30,440 nucleotides of DNA from [Haemophilus] felis (GCA_002015125.1 MUYB01000027.1:34090-64529); one strand, 5' to 3'; positions 1-10,408 are shown, counted from the first letter of the stretch. Translations and numbers: made by a program. Notes: generated from the sequence alone by a model not told the origin.

Positions 1-96
1 ATGTTGACATAAAGGCATAATCATTCTGGTGAAAAATAAAATCTTAATTAGGGGATTGTTATGTAATTACTTTAGTTATTTAAAATAGGGGGGAAT

Positions 97-852
97 ATGC
101 CTACGCCAATTTTTGTGATTAACTTGGCAAAATCAACGGAACGCAAAGAATTTATCTTTTCGCAATTTTATCAACTAAACCAACCGCTCGCTAACCCGAT
201 TTCATTTGAATTTTTTATTGCGGTAAACGGAAAAGAAAATCCTGACTTTTATCTATTTCAAAAATATAACGCCAAAAAACATTTCCAACGTAAATGCAAT
301 CAATTAAACCTTTCTCAATTAGGCTGTTTTGCTAGTCACTATTTACTCTGGGAAAAATGTGTCGAATTAGATCAGGGAATTATTGTGTTAGAAGATGACG
401 CTATTATTCACCCTGAATTTAGTGATGTGTATCAATTTATTTCTTCTGCAGAAAATCAATTTGAATTTTTTTGGTTAAGTCCCCCATCTCCAGATAAAAG
501 AAATCAAACAGGTAAAAAGATTTATTTACTACCCAATAATACGCACGCTATTTATCAATTTTATAAGAGTTGGGCAAATGCAACAGGCTATTACATCACG
601 CCTAAAGCTGCCAAAAAATTATTAAAACAATGTGAAGAATGGATCTACGAAGTGGATACCACAATGGAGCGTTATTGGGAAAATAAAATTGCCTTATTAG
701 GTATGCAACCATCTTGTGTTGAACCTGATTTTTCTAAAGAGAGTAATATTCCAATAGAAAGAGCCAATAAGACATTGTTCGTTAAAATTCGCAGAGAAAT
801 TTATCAATTTAAAGATTTGGTACAGAAACTAGTTTATCGTTTTTTGAATTAA
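97..852 (+). CDS. Family-25 LPS/LOS glycosyltransferase
   Basis: This 251-residue protein is a glycosyltransferase family 25 enzyme of the LOS biosynthesis type (Lic2A/LpsA/Lex2B class), expected to add a hexose, commonly galactose or glucose, to lipooligosaccharide on the cytoplasmic side of the inner membrane. The N-terminus FVINLAKSTERK (6-17) matches the family's nucleotide-binding opening. A conserved block LGCFASHYLLWEKC is at 75-88, and the acidic VLEDDAI motif (97-103) holds the likely metal-binding D100/D101. Length is normal for the family and there is no signal peptide. The ATG follows a strong purine tract (GGGGGGAAT), which fixes the start. Seven bases after its stop comes a remnant of another family-25 gene, then a family-8 enzyme, so this is an LOS outer-core locus. 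I see none of the tetranucleotide repeats that make many Haemophilus LOS genes phase-variable. Acceptor and linkage cannot be read from sequence. Confidence 0.9.
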   Translation: MPTPIFVINLAKSTERKEFIFSQFYQLNQPLANPISFEFFIAVNGKENPDFYLFQKYNAKKHFQRKCNQLNLSQLGCFASHYLLWEKCVELDQGIIVLEDDAIIHPEFSDVYQFISSAENQFEFFWLSPPSPDKRNQTGKKIYLLPNNTHAIYQFYKSWANATGYYITPKAAKKLLKQCEEWIYEVDTTMERYWENKIALLGMQPSCVEPDFSKESNIPIERANKTLFVKIRREIYQFKDLVQKLVYRFLN

Positions 853-858
853 AGAACT

Positions 859-981
859 ATGAAAAATTTTGTCATTAGCCTAAAAGATGCAGATTCTAGA
901 AGAAGGCATATCATTAATGAATTTGGTGAATTTATTAATGCCTTAAAGAATGGATTATTACGCTTTTTAATAAAAGTCTAA
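859..981 (+). pseudogene. Remnant of a second family-25 glycosyltransferase, middle deleted
   Basis: A 40-codon open frame starts at ATG 859 and ends at TAA 979-981. Its first 24 residues (MKNFVISLKDADSRRRHI, then INEFGE) are a typical start of a family-25 LOS glycosyltransferase. They run straight into FINALKNGLLRFLIKV, which resembles the basic, hydrophobic C-terminal tail of such enzymes. The middle of about 200 residues, including the SHxxLW and EDD motifs, is missing. I read this as an in-frame internal deletion of a once complete gene lying between the intact family-25 and family-8 genes. GAATTT occurs twice close together near the junction (about 919-933), which could reflect a short-repeat deletion. 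It cannot be catalytic. The N-terminal match is clear; the origin of the C-terminal half is inference. Confidence 0.7.
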
Positions 982-1005
982 ATTTTGATTTAAATAGGAG
1001 TGATT

Positions 1006-1953
1006 ATGAATTTTATATCTAATAGAGAAACTATAGTTAGAAATCATAATGACAAGTCGGTGAATATTGCATTTTGTGCTGATGAGAATTATGTTAAATA
1101 TATGGGGGTTGGTGTATTTTCTATTCTAGATAACAATAGAGACTTGAAGATTAATTTTCATATTTTTGTTACTGCCATAAATATTGAAGATATAGAGAAA
1201 TTAAAATCAATAAGCTCCATTTATAATAATTTCAATTTAGATATATATTATATAAATACGGTTTTCTTTGATGAATTACCTATTTGTGAACATTTTTCAA
1301 CAGCAATCTATTATAGATTAATTATTCCTTATGTTTTATCTGATAGAGAAAGCGTCCTGTATGTTGATACGGATATAATTTGTTTAGGGGATATTTCTTC
1401 CATTTTTAATGAAATTTCAGAAAAAACTGTTAGCGCCGTTGAAGATCTTATTTCTAAAGATTACCTGTCTAAATTAGGAAAAATTGGATTTGAAATAAAT
1501 CCCTACTTTAATTCAGGTGTTTTATTGATAAATAACAAAAAATGGATTGAATTAGAAGTATTTGAAAAAGTCTTATATTTGGTAAAGAACAATAATTTCA
1601 AATATCCAGATCAAGATGCTTTAAATATCTTATTTCAAAATGATAAAAATATTTTACCAAGATCATTTAATTTTATGGAGTGGGAGAAAACTTATCGTGA
1701 TAAAGATCTCTACAATAATATGGTTTTTCTTCATTTTATCGGTGCAACTAAGCCTTGGTGCTGGATTGGAATACATCCTAAATATGATTTTTATTTAAAG
1801 AAATCCCCCTGGAAAGATATTCAATATATTTTACCTAAAACAACAAGTGATTTTAGGAGAGCATCTAATAGGTTTTGGAGAATTGGTCAGAAGAAAAAAG
1901 CAATAAAATATAAATGTATATACTTAATAAGAAAACTTCTTAGAAAAAAATAA
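1006..1953 (+). CDS. Family-8 glycosyltransferase (LgtC/RfaJ-like)
   Basis: This 315-residue protein is a GT8 retaining glycosyltransferase, likely transferring galactose or glucose from a UDP-sugar to LOS. The opening VNIAFCADENYVKYMGVGVF (19-38) is the UDP-binding strand and helix. The metal-binding DxD is D121-T122-D123 within LYVDTDIICLGD, and HFIGATKPW near residue 245 is the family's second metal and phosphate site. The C-terminus is strongly basic with aromatic residues (RFWRIGQKKKAIKYK and following), as in LgtC-type enzymes that sit on the inner membrane. I start at ATG 1006 because TAGGAG (995-1000) lies five bases upstream; a GTG at 1000 overlaps that ribosome site. Base composition is more AT-rich than the operon to the right, as is common for LOS genes acquired by transfer. 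Donor and acceptor are not resolvable. Confidence 0.9.
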   Translation: MNFISNRETIVRNHNDKSVNIAFCADENYVKYMGVGVFSILDNNRDLKINFHIFVTAINIEDIEKLKSISSIYNNFNLDIYYINTVFFDELPICEHFSTAIYYRLIIPYVLSDRESVLYVDTDIICLGDISSIFNEISEKTVSAVEDLISKDYLSKLGKIGFEINPYFNSGVLLINNKKWIELEVFEKVLYLVKNNNFKYPDQDALNILFQNDKNILPRSFNFMEWEKTYRDKDLYNNMVFLHFIGATKPWCWIGIHPKYDFYLKKSPWKDIQYILPKTTSDFRRASNRFWRIGQKKKAIKYKCIYLIRKLLRKK

Positions 1954-1979
1954 TGCATTTCCATTCCCTTGAACTCTTT

Positions 1980-1998
1980 TTTGATGTTGTTCATCAAA
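1980..1998. terminator. Weak hairpin between convergent genes
   Basis: TTTGATG and CATCAAA form a 7-bp stem around a five-base loop between the family-8 gene (+) and the end of the mgtC-like reading frame (-). Neither side has a clean T-run right after the stem, so termination function is only possible. Confidence 0.25.
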
Positions 1999-2022
1999 TA
2001 CTGAGGTTTTGTTTTTAACGCT

Positions 2023-2748
2023 TTAATCCAACACATAACGCACTTCAATATTATTCACACCCACTAATTTTTTAAGATGTGTGTAAACATCATAAGATGA
2101 GCCTGATTCAGACATTTTGGCATTGATTGAGATGTTTAATAAATCACTGCTAGTTTCTTTAATATTGACGGTTGTAACATAGCAGGCATTTTGTTTTAGA
2201 TTATCCGTAATAAGCTACAATATGGCGATATTATCGATTTCTAATTTGATAGATAATTTATTTATTCTTTCTTGTTTATGTAAATGTGAAGCTAATTTCG
2301 GGCTAAATCTTAGGATGAACAAAATAATTAAGGTCATTATGATGACGCTATAAATAAACCCTGCACCAACGGAAATACCAATGCCTGCTGCCGCCCAAAT
2401 CATTGATGCGGTGGTAATGCCTGAAATAACATCATTGGTTTTGCGCATAATGACACCAGTGCCAATAAAGCCAATACCACTGATTACTTGCGCCGCTAAA
2501 CGCATTGGATCGGTTCGAATATTTTCTGAAAGTGAAGCGTAATATTCTGCGGATTTAATGGATACGATAGTTAATAAACAGGTGGTTACAGCAATAATAA
2601 TGCAAGTTTTAATGCCTACAGGTTTTCTTTTGATTTCTCTTTCTAAGCCAATGATTCCGCCGAGTAAACAGGCGAAAAGCAGTTTAATAAAAATGCTGTA
2701 ATCTGCTTGAAAGAATAATTCTTTGATAAAAATAATGCTGTGTTCCAT
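2023..2748 (-). pseudogene. MgtC/SapB-family membrane protein split by in-frame TAG
   Basis: The minus-strand frame from ATG 2748 encodes 177 residues of an MgtC/SapB-family inner-membrane protein: hydrophobic segments, GLERE near residues 35-39, then RLAAQVISGIGFIGTG and an ITTASMIWAAAGIGI block, all family signatures. At 2217-2215 the frame meets TAG. Beyond it the same frame stays open for 63 more codons, ending at TAA 2025-2023 and reading LITDNLKQNACYVTTV through to VGVNNIEVRYVLD. That tail looks like the soluble ACT-like C-terminal domain of the family. The full gene would be 241 codons, so one nonsense change has removed the cytoplasmic domain while leaving the membrane domain. A product could still be made as a shortened membrane protein. 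It lies 34 bases after dgkA as the last gene of the recO operon. Members are linked to Mg2+ limitation and virulence, but the substrate is uncertain. Confidence 0.8.
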
Positions 2749-2782
2749 ATAATTTGAATTGACTGTTGTTCAATTAATCGTG

Positions 2783-3139
2783 CTAGCAAATAATAATTAG
2801 TCCCCATACCAATAAAACATTTAGCATGGCGATAAATACTGCAGCGGAGCCTAAGTCTTTAGCGCGTCCAGAAAGCTCGTGGCGTTCTAAACCAATGCGA
2901 TCAACCACTGCTTCAATGGCGCTATTCAGTAGTTCAAAAGCGAAAACTGCTAGGATTGAGCCAATAAGCAGAGCAATCTCAACGGCGCTATCGCCGATCC
3001 AGAAAGCAAGTGGAAATAATATGCAAGCTATCGCTAACTCGTGGCGAAATGCTGCTTCATTTTTGAATGCGCTTTTTAATCCTTGGATAGAATAACCAGT
3101 GGCTTTGATGACATGAGTCAATCCTTTTGTTTTATACAT
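2783..3139 (-). CDS. dgkA: Diacylglycerol kinase
   Basis: This 118-residue integral membrane enzyme phosphorylates diacylglycerol to phosphatidic acid, recycling the diacylglycerol released when phosphoglycerol or phosphoethanolamine is moved to periplasmic glucans or LPS. Size matches the E. coli enzyme (about 120). Key residues are in place: E28 in the amphipathic N-terminal helix, and E69, N72 and E76 in the signature FELLNSAIEAVVDR (68-81). Three hydrophobic helices follow the surface helix. AAGGA lies just before the ATG. It is 31 bases downstream of relA and 34 upstream of the mgtC-like gene, so it is cotranscribed with them. Confidence 0.95.
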   Translation of the reverse strand: MYKTKGLTHVIKATGYSIQGLKSAFKNEAAFRHELAIACILFPLAFWIGDSAVEIALLIGSILAVFAFELLNSAIEAVVDRIGLERHELSGRAKDLGSAAVFIAMLNVLLVWGLIIIC

Positions 3140-3170
3140 TATTTGTGTTCCTTTTTATTGTTATTGGTTA

Positions 3171-5387
3171 TTAGAATCTCTTCGCTTCTATGACATCGTC
3201 GAGTTTGGCTAATCGAGCCAGAATTTTACTCAAAATTTGCACATTATTCAGCTCGATTTCCATATCAATAGTAACCAGTTGTTTTTTACTATCTGCTCGG
3301 CTAGACACGCCAACAACGCTAATTTTCTCATTGGCAAGAATAGTTGTTACATCGCGTAGAAGCCCATTGCGGTTAGCAGCTAGGATCCGAATATTTACCA
3401 TAAAGCCAGCAGAATAATTTTCTCCCCAAACAGAATCGACCACGCGTTCTGGATGATTCTTTTGTAGTTCTAGGAATTGTTCACAATCGCTACGATGAAT
3501 AGAAATTCCACGCCCCATCGTTATGTAACCAATAATGTGATCCCCTGGTATTGGTTGGCAGCAGCGTGCGATATGGTGCATCAAATTCCCTACACCTTCC
3601 ACGATAACAACGCCTTTAGGTGGCTCTTTTTGTTGGGAATGTATTGCACTTTTATTCGTAACATGGCGTAAGATTTCTTCGTCCGCTTCTTGTGCAGAAA
3701 GTTTGATCAACTTATTTTGTAAGAAATTCATTAAGTGGTTTAAACGAATATCACCACCACCGAGTCCGGCATATAAATCTTCTAGATTTTTTAGGTTATA
3801 GCGTGCGAGAGCGTGTTGCTCCACCTGTTTTAAGGTGATGTTCAAGCGAGCCATTTCATTTTCGAGCATTTCTTTGCCAGCTGGAATATTTTTATCGCGA
3901 TCTTGTTTTTTAAACCAAGCGTGAATTTTGGCACGAGCTTTGCTGGTGTTCACAAATCCTAAATTTGGATTGAGCCAATCTCGACTTGGATTGGGATTTT
4001 TTTGGGTGATGATATCGATTTGATCGCCCATTTGCAGTTGATAGGTGAAGGGAACAATACGCCCACCTACTTTAGCGCCGATGCAGCGATGACCGATTTC
4101 ACTATGGATCGCATAAGCAAAATCTAAAGGTGTAGAGGCAGCAGGCAAATCCACAACTTCACCTTTAGGGGTAAAGACATAAACGCGATCATCAAACACT
4201 TGGCTGCGTAGCTCTGCCATGACTTCACCAGAATCCGTAATATCATCTTGCCAGGCTAACAGTTTGCGTAACCAAGCTATTTTTTCTTCATAGCCTGAAC
4301 GACCGGCGGTAGTACCTTCTTTATATTTCCAGTGTGCTGCCACGCCTAATTCTGCATCATCGTGCATTTGCTGGGTTCGGATTTGTACTTCAATAGCTTT
4401 ACCGCCCTTGCCCAACACAACCGTATGGATAGATTGATAGCCATTTGGTTTTGGATTGGCAACGTAATCATCAAATTCTTTAGGTAAATGTTTGAAATGT
4501 GTGTGAACTATGCCTAGCGCCGAATAGCAATCTTGCAGTTTTTGCACAATGACCCGCACAGCACGAACATCATATAAATCACTAAATTCCAGATGCTTTT
4601 TCTGCATTTTTCGCCAAATGCTATAAATGTGTTTGGGGCGTCCATAGACTTCCACATTATTTAAATTTTCTTGTAAATAACCTGAAAGTTCTGCAACAAA
4701 ATCCGCAATGTATTGTTCCCGATCTAAACGGCGTTCTTGCAGTAGTTTAGCGATATTTCGATATTGTTCAGGGTGTAAATAGCGAAAGCAATAATCCTCT
4801 AGCTCCCATTTGAGCTGTCCGATACCCAAGCGATTGGCCAGTGGTGCATAAATATTGGCACATTCTTTGGCAGCGAGCACACGTTCTTCTTCGTTACAAA
4901 ATTTGTCGGCGTTACGCAAAAAAGTGATGCGTTCGGCAAGTTTAATCACCACGCAACGGAAATCTTCTACCATAGCAAGCAACATACGACGGACGTTATC
5001 TACCTGCACATTACTTGCAGTTTGATTGAGATTGAGTTGGCGAATGTTGTCCATTTCCATTACGCCTTGCACAAGTTTGCGGATATTTTCGCCAAAATCT
5101 TCCGCAATTTGTTCAAAAGAAACCGCTTTCGCACTGATCACAGGGTAAATTATCGCCGTAATCAAACTTTCTTGATCCATATTTAAGCCGTGCAAAATCT
5201 CCAACATATCCACGCCGACGTAGCGAAAATGATCATATTCGCTGTCTGTTGGTAAATGTTGCTGCGTGTAATGCCAGCTTGCAATGAGCTTGTGGCAAAA
5301 TTCTGGTGTAAATTCAAAACTCGCAGCCCATTGTTCAATCTGAAATGCTGTGCGATCAAGTAAATGAGAACGGCGAACGGCAACCAT
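3171..5387 (-). CDS. relA: GTP pyrophosphokinase RelA, (p)ppGpp synthetase I
   Basis: This 738-residue ribosome-associated enzyme makes (p)ppGpp from GTP/GDP and ATP when uncharged tRNA enters the A site. The N-terminal hydrolase-like domain is degenerate: Y81-P82 stand where bifunctional Rel/SpoT proteins carry the catalytic His-Asp, so this is the synthetase-only paralog. The synthetase domain has PNGYQSIHT and EVQIRTQQMHDDAELGVAAH. A TGS domain follows (RVYVFTPKGEVVDLPAAST and onward), then the helical and zinc-finger-like part with the C-C pair in HHIARCCQPIPGD, and a C-terminal ACT domain from about 660 to the end. Length is close to E. coli RelA (744). AGGAG lies six bases before the ATG. 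It is nine bases after rlmD, and recO-rlmD-relA-dgkA is the order I recall in H. influenzae. Confidence 0.97.
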   Translation of the reverse strand: MVAVRRSHLLDRTAFQIEQWAASFEFTPEFCHKLIASWHYTQQHLPTDSEYDHFRYVGVDMLEILHGLNMDQESLITAIIYPVISAKAVSFEQIAEDFGENIRKLVQGVMEMDNIRQLNLNQTASNVQVDNVRRMLLAMVEDFRCVVIKLAERITFLRNADKFCNEEERVLAAKECANIYAPLANRLGIGQLKWELEDYCFRYLHPEQYRNIAKLLQERRLDREQYIADFVAELSGYLQENLNNVEVYGRPKHIYSIWRKMQKKHLEFSDLYDVRAVRVIVQKLQDCYSALGIVHTHFKHLPKEFDDYVANPKPNGYQSIHTVVLGKGGKAIEVQIRTQQMHDDAELGVAAHWKYKEGTTAGRSGYEEKIAWLRKLLAWQDDITDSGEVMAELRSQVFDDRVYVFTPKGEVVDLPAASTPLDFAYAIHSEIGHRCIGAKVGGRIVPFTYQLQMGDQIDIITQKNPNPSRDWLNPNLGFVNTSKARAKIHAWFKKQDRDKNIPAGKEMLENEMARLNITLKQVEQHALARYNLKNLEDLYAGLGGGDIRLNHLMNFLQNKLIKLSAQEADEEILRHVTNKSAIHSQQKEPPKGVVIVEGVGNLMHHIARCCQPIPGDHIIGYITMGRGISIHRSDCEQFLELQKNHPERVVDSVWGENYSAGFMVNIRILAANRNGLLRDVTTILANEKISVVGVSSRADSKKQLVTIDMEIELNNVQILSKILARLAKLDDVIEAKRF

Positions 5388-5396
5388 AGGTTTCTC

Positions 5397-6707
5397 CTAT
5401 TTAAGTTCAAATAAACTAATGGATTCCAAATGTCCCGTGTGAGGGAACATATCGATCATTGCGGTTTGTTTTAACACATAACCGAGCTGAAGCAAAATTT
5501 CGCAATCACGAACAAGAGTGGCTGGATTGCAAGACACGTACAAAATTTTTTCAGCGTGCAGCGACGCCAAATGCGGCAAGGCAAAGGCAGCGCCGCTACG
5601 TGCAGGATCGAGCAAAACTTTGTTGAATTTTTCTTTTGCCCAAGGTTGATCCGCAAAAGGTTGAGTCAAATCTGCAGGATAAAATTGCAGGTTATCACAT
5701 TGATTTTGTTGTGCATTTTGTTGAGCTTGTCGCACCATATTTTCCACCCCTTCCACACCCACTACGTAACGAGCATTTTGACTTAATGGCAGCGTGAAAT
5801 TTCCTATTCCACAAAATAAATCCAAAATGCGATCTTCCTTTTGAGGGGCAAGCCATTGCAACGCCGTCGCCACCATTTTTTGATTGACGTCGGCGTTAAC
5901 TTGAATGAAATCTCGTATATCAAAATCAAGGCGTTTGCCTTCAATGTAATAATGGGGGTGTTCACCAGCCAGTTGAGTCAGGCTGTCTTCTTCCTGTACA
6001 AACAAATGTAGTTTTTGCGTTGCGGATAGTGCCTGTAAAAGGCGTTTATCGCCGTCATTCATCTTGCCTATGTGTCGCAAAAAAACGGTGACGCCGTTGT
6101 CCGCCTCAACAATCTCAAGGTGCCCGAGCTGTTTTGGTGTTGTCCATTGTTGCAACGCTGCAAGTAGCGACGGTAGCACTTCATTAATGGCTTGTGTAGC
6201 GACAGGGCATTGTCTAATCGCAATAATTTCTTGGCTATTTTTTTGCCGAAAACCGATGCGTAGTTGCTGTTGTTTTGGATCAAATTTAATGCTGAGTTTG
6301 AGGCGGCGGCGATAATGCAGGCTGTCGTCGCCGATAAGTGGCATTTTTTGAACCTCAGGCTGTAATTTTTTCAGGGATTTGAACAGAGCTTTTTCTTTTG
6401 TCGCCCTTTGTTTTTCAAGGGAAATATGCTGCATCTGGCAGCCACCGCACTTGAGATAATGAGGGCAAAAAGGCGACTGTCGCTCTGCACTTGCTTGTTC
6501 AATTTTTTCGCTAACGCCGATGCCGTATTGACGTTTTTCTTCCAGTTTTTTGAAGGTAACCTGTTCGCCAGGCAGGGCATTTTCAATAAACCAGGTTTTG
6601 CCGTTAATTTTTGCCACGCCGACGCCTTGATAGTCTAAATCCGTAATGTAGGCTTGCCCTTTGCTAGCGGCGGCGGACTGTTTTTTCGGGGAATAAAATA
6701 ACACCAT
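5397..6707 (-). CDS. rlmD: 23S rRNA (uracil-1939-C5)-methyltransferase
   Basis: This 436-residue SAM-dependent enzyme (formerly RumA) methylates U1939 of 23S rRNA. An N-terminal TRAM domain covers about residues 15-70. The iron-sulfur cluster cysteines are C81, C87 and C90 in FCPHYLKCGGCQMQH, with the fourth in IRQCPVATQ. The Rossmann methyltransferase domain shows DLFCGIGNFTLPLSQ and LLDPARSGA, and the catalytic nucleophile is C393 in YVSCNPATL. Size agrees with the E. coli protein (433). The ATG is three bases after the recO stop with no good ribosome site, so translation is probably coupled to recO. An exact uptake signal sequence lies within the gene at 6444-6452. Confidence 0.96.
   Translation of the reverse strand: MVLFYSPKKQSAAASKGQAYITDLDYQGVGVAKINGKTWFIENALPGEQVTFKKLEEKRQYGIGVSEKIEQASAERQSPFCPHYLKCGGCQMQHISLEKQRATKEKALFKSLKKLQPEVQKMPLIGDDSLHYRRRLKLSIKFDPKQQQLRIGFRQKNSQEIIAIRQCPVATQAINEVLPSLLAALQQWTTPKQLGHLEIVEADNGVTVFLRHIGKMNDGDKRLLQALSATQKLHLFVQEEDSLTQLAGEHPHYYIEGKRLDFDIRDFIQVNADVNQKMVATALQWLAPQKEDRILDLFCGIGNFTLPLSQNARYVVGVEGVENMVRQAQQNAQQNQCDNLQFYPADLTQPFADQPWAKEKFNKVLLDPARSGAAFALPHLASLHAEKILYVSCNPATLVRDCEILLQLGYVLKQTAMIDMFPHTGHLESISLFELK
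6444..6452 (-). repeat. Uptake signal sequence, Hin type
   Basis: ACCGCACTT, the complement of AAGTGCGGT, lies inside rlmD. This 9-mer is the core recognised by the DNA uptake machinery of Haemophilus, Aggregatibacter and Pasteurella. It places the genome on the Hin-type rather than the Apl-type (ACAAGCGGT) branch. Confidence 0.8.
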
Positions 6708-6710
6708 AAT

Positions 6711-7421
6711 TTATTTCAAATGCAAAATATGTTGACTAAATAATTCTCGACTTTTAAGTGGTTTGTTGCCGAGATAAGGTTTTAGCACCAAGCGAGTAAA
6801 GCGTTTAGCGGCACTTAATGTGGCGGCGTCGCTAAATTGTCGATGATGAAATGCGAGCAATTCCCTGCCATAAAAACTGCTGTTGTCTTGTACTAAAGAG
6901 GCGATAAAGCCTTTTTCTTCACGATAACGGTAGGTCATATTTTCATCAACTGGCAACCCTGAACCTGCACAATGGCAAAAATCCACGGCGTAGCCGAGGG
7001 TGTCTAAAAGCTGCAATTCAAAGCGACGCAAACAAGGCTCTACGTTGTCGGCGGTGGCTAATTGAGTTAAGCAAATAAGATAATCTTGGAACAATTGGGG
7101 ATAGGGGGATTCAGTTTCAATTAATCGACAAATTAATTCGTTTACATAAAAAGCACTGTATAGCGCCACCTGTTGTAAGGGTAAGCTTTGTGCTGCAGGT
7201 TCTGCTTTGGTTAAGACTTTCAGTTCCCCTTTTCCGCTCCAACGTAATAATAAAGGTGTGAACGGTTGTAATAGGCTTTTCCAAGTGGAGCGTTTGGCTC
7301 TAGCGCCTTTGGCAAGAACAGTTAAACGCCCTGTTTCTTCAGTAAATAAATCCACGAGTAAACTGGTTTCGCTGTATGGTCTGCGGTGTAACACAAAGCC
7401 ACGTTGTAGGTTTTCGATAAT
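6711..7421 (-). CDS. recO: DNA repair protein RecO, probable non-standard start codon
   Basis: RecO binds ssDNA and RecR and helps load RecA in the RecF pathway. The protein reads [20 protein letters not shown], then [31 protein letters not shown], the CHCAGSG turn, [26 protein letters not shown] and KSRELF, all RecO features. The first ordinary start is GTG at 7394, but that cuts into the N-terminal OB fold. The frame is open upstream and reads [11 protein letters not shown], which lines up residue by residue with E. coli MEGWQRAFVLH. Codons there are ATT (7421-7419) and ATC (7418-7416), with AAGAGAA about seven bases upstream. I place the start at ATT 7421, giving 236 residues (E. coli 242); ATC 7418 fits equally well. 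No ATG, GTG or TTG lies between 7394 and the upstream TAA at 7436-7434. It is the first gene of the recO-rlmD-relA-dgkA-mgtC-like operon. Confidence 0.88.
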   Translation of the reverse strand: MIENLQRGFVLHRRPYSETSLLVDLFTEETGRLTVLAKGARAKRSTWKSLLQPFTPLLLRWSGKGELKVLTKAEPAAQSLPLQQVALYSAFYVNELICRLIETESPYPQLFQDYLICLTQLATADNVEPCLRRFELQLLDTLGYAVDFCHCAGSGLPVDENMTYRYREEKGFIASLVQDNSSFYGRELLAFHHRQFSDAATLSAAKRFTRLVLKPYLGNKPLKSRELFSQHILHLK

Positions 7422-7460
7422 GGTGGTGTTCTCTTATTATGTGCGTGCGAGTTTAAGTTT

Positions 7461-7607
7461 ATTTTCCCCCTCTCCCTCCGAAAATCCTAGCGGATTTTCT
7501 CCACCCTCTCCCATAAATGGGCGAGGGGAAGAATGAGAGTAGGCGATATTGCTTGCGATAAAATCGCTCTAATCAAAAAATAAAAAAATGCTCACACTCA
7601 ATCAATT
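7461..7607 (+). repeat. Nested palindromic intergenic repeat, copy 1
   Basis: This 147-base unit has a compact palindromic head and an A-rich tail. In the head, TTCCCCCTC pairs with GAGGGGAA as an outer stem enclosing two inner hairpins: GAAAATCC-TAGC-GGATTTTC and CCCAT-AA-ATGGG, giving a three-way-junction shape. The tail contains GCGAT-AAA-ATCGC and then AT-rich DNA. It has no coding capacity, and its form resembles dispersed palindromic repeats of Pasteurellaceae. It sits between recO and gyrB, both on the minus strand. Confidence 0.8.
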
Positions 7608-7749
7608 ATTTTCCCCTCTCCCTCCGAAAATCCTAGCGGATTTTCTCCAGTCTTTCCCGTAAATGTGCGAGGGGAAGAATGAGAGTAGGTGATATTGCTT
7701 GCGATAAAATCGCTCTAATCAAAAAAATGAAAAATGCTCATCCTCAATT
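7608..7749 (+). repeat. Nested palindromic intergenic repeat, copy 2 (direct)
   Basis: This is a tandem direct copy of the preceding unit over its whole length, with a few substitutions and small indels. The GAAAATCC/GGATTTTC inner hairpin is unchanged. The second inner hairpin is weakened (CCCGTAAATGTGC), showing independent drift after duplication. Confidence 0.8.
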
Positions 7750-7821
7750 ATTTTCCCCTCTCCTGCGTGCGGGAGAGGGTGGAGAAAAATGCAACGCATT
7801 TTTCGGAGGGAGAGGGGAAAA
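7750..7821 (-). repeat. Nested palindromic intergenic repeat, copy 3 (inverted)
   Basis: This is the palindromic head only, in reverse orientation and without the A-rich tail. Read on the minus strand it has the same CCCCTCTCCCTCCGAAAA start and CTCCACCCTCTCCC middle as copies 1 and 2. The inner hairpin is a different but still self-complementary sequence (AAAAATGC-GTT-GCATTTTT), and the outer arms TTTTCCCCTCTCC/GGAGAGGGGAAAA pair perfectly. It begins 20 bases after the gyrB stop and could fold as a transcript-end structure for gyrB mRNA. Confidence 0.75.
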
Positions 7822-7841
7822 CGTTAATGAAAAATAGATAG

Positions 7842-10289
<2,448 letters not shown>

Positions 10290-10314
10290 TTAAATTCGTG
10301 ACAAAATTAGCAAG

Positions 10315-10320
10315 ATTATA
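10315..10320 (-). promoter_or_regulatory. Probable gyrB promoter -10 element
   Basis: On the minus strand TTTGCTATAATC contains a perfect TATAAT about 38 bases before the gyrB ATG. The best -35 (TTAGGA at 18-bp spacing) is weak, as often seen for gyrase promoters that respond to supercoiling. That regulatory inference is not shown by the sequence itself. Confidence 0.5.
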
Positions 10321-10369
10321 GCAAATTTTTGTGGATTTTCCTAAAGATTGAGGAAAGAGAAGATTTAAC

Positions 10370-10408
10370 AAAAAATCACCGCATTTTTAGAACAATGTGC
10401 GGTGATTT
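10370..10408 (-). terminator. Intrinsic terminator after the metNIQ operon
   Basis: On the minus strand, 16 bases past the last metQ stop, AAATCACCGCA pairs with TGCGGTGATTT around a 14-base loop and is followed by T6. Each arm is one mismatch from the uptake signal core, as in the many Haemophilus terminators built from inverted uptake sequences. Confidence 0.8.

Noticed and set aside
1000..1002. GTG start for the family-8 glycosyltransferase, two codons upstream
   Set aside because: It overlaps the TAGGAG ribosome site that is well placed for ATG 1006.
1..1953. Phase-variable tetranucleotide repeats in the LOS genes
   Set aside because: I looked for CAAT, GCAA, CCAA and similar tandem units and found none.
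2826..3095. Open frame on the plus strand over dgkA
   Set aside because: It is the reverse shadow of a well-conserved kinase gene and has no domain.
7207..7536. Plus-strand open frame over recO and the first palindromic repeat
   Set aside because: It is opposite recO and ends in repeat DNA, with a translation made of repeat-derived Ser/Pro-rich text.
7461..7821. CRISPR array
   Set aside because: There are three units of about 145, 142 and 72 bases with one inverted, no regular spacers and no cas genes; these are palindromic repeats.
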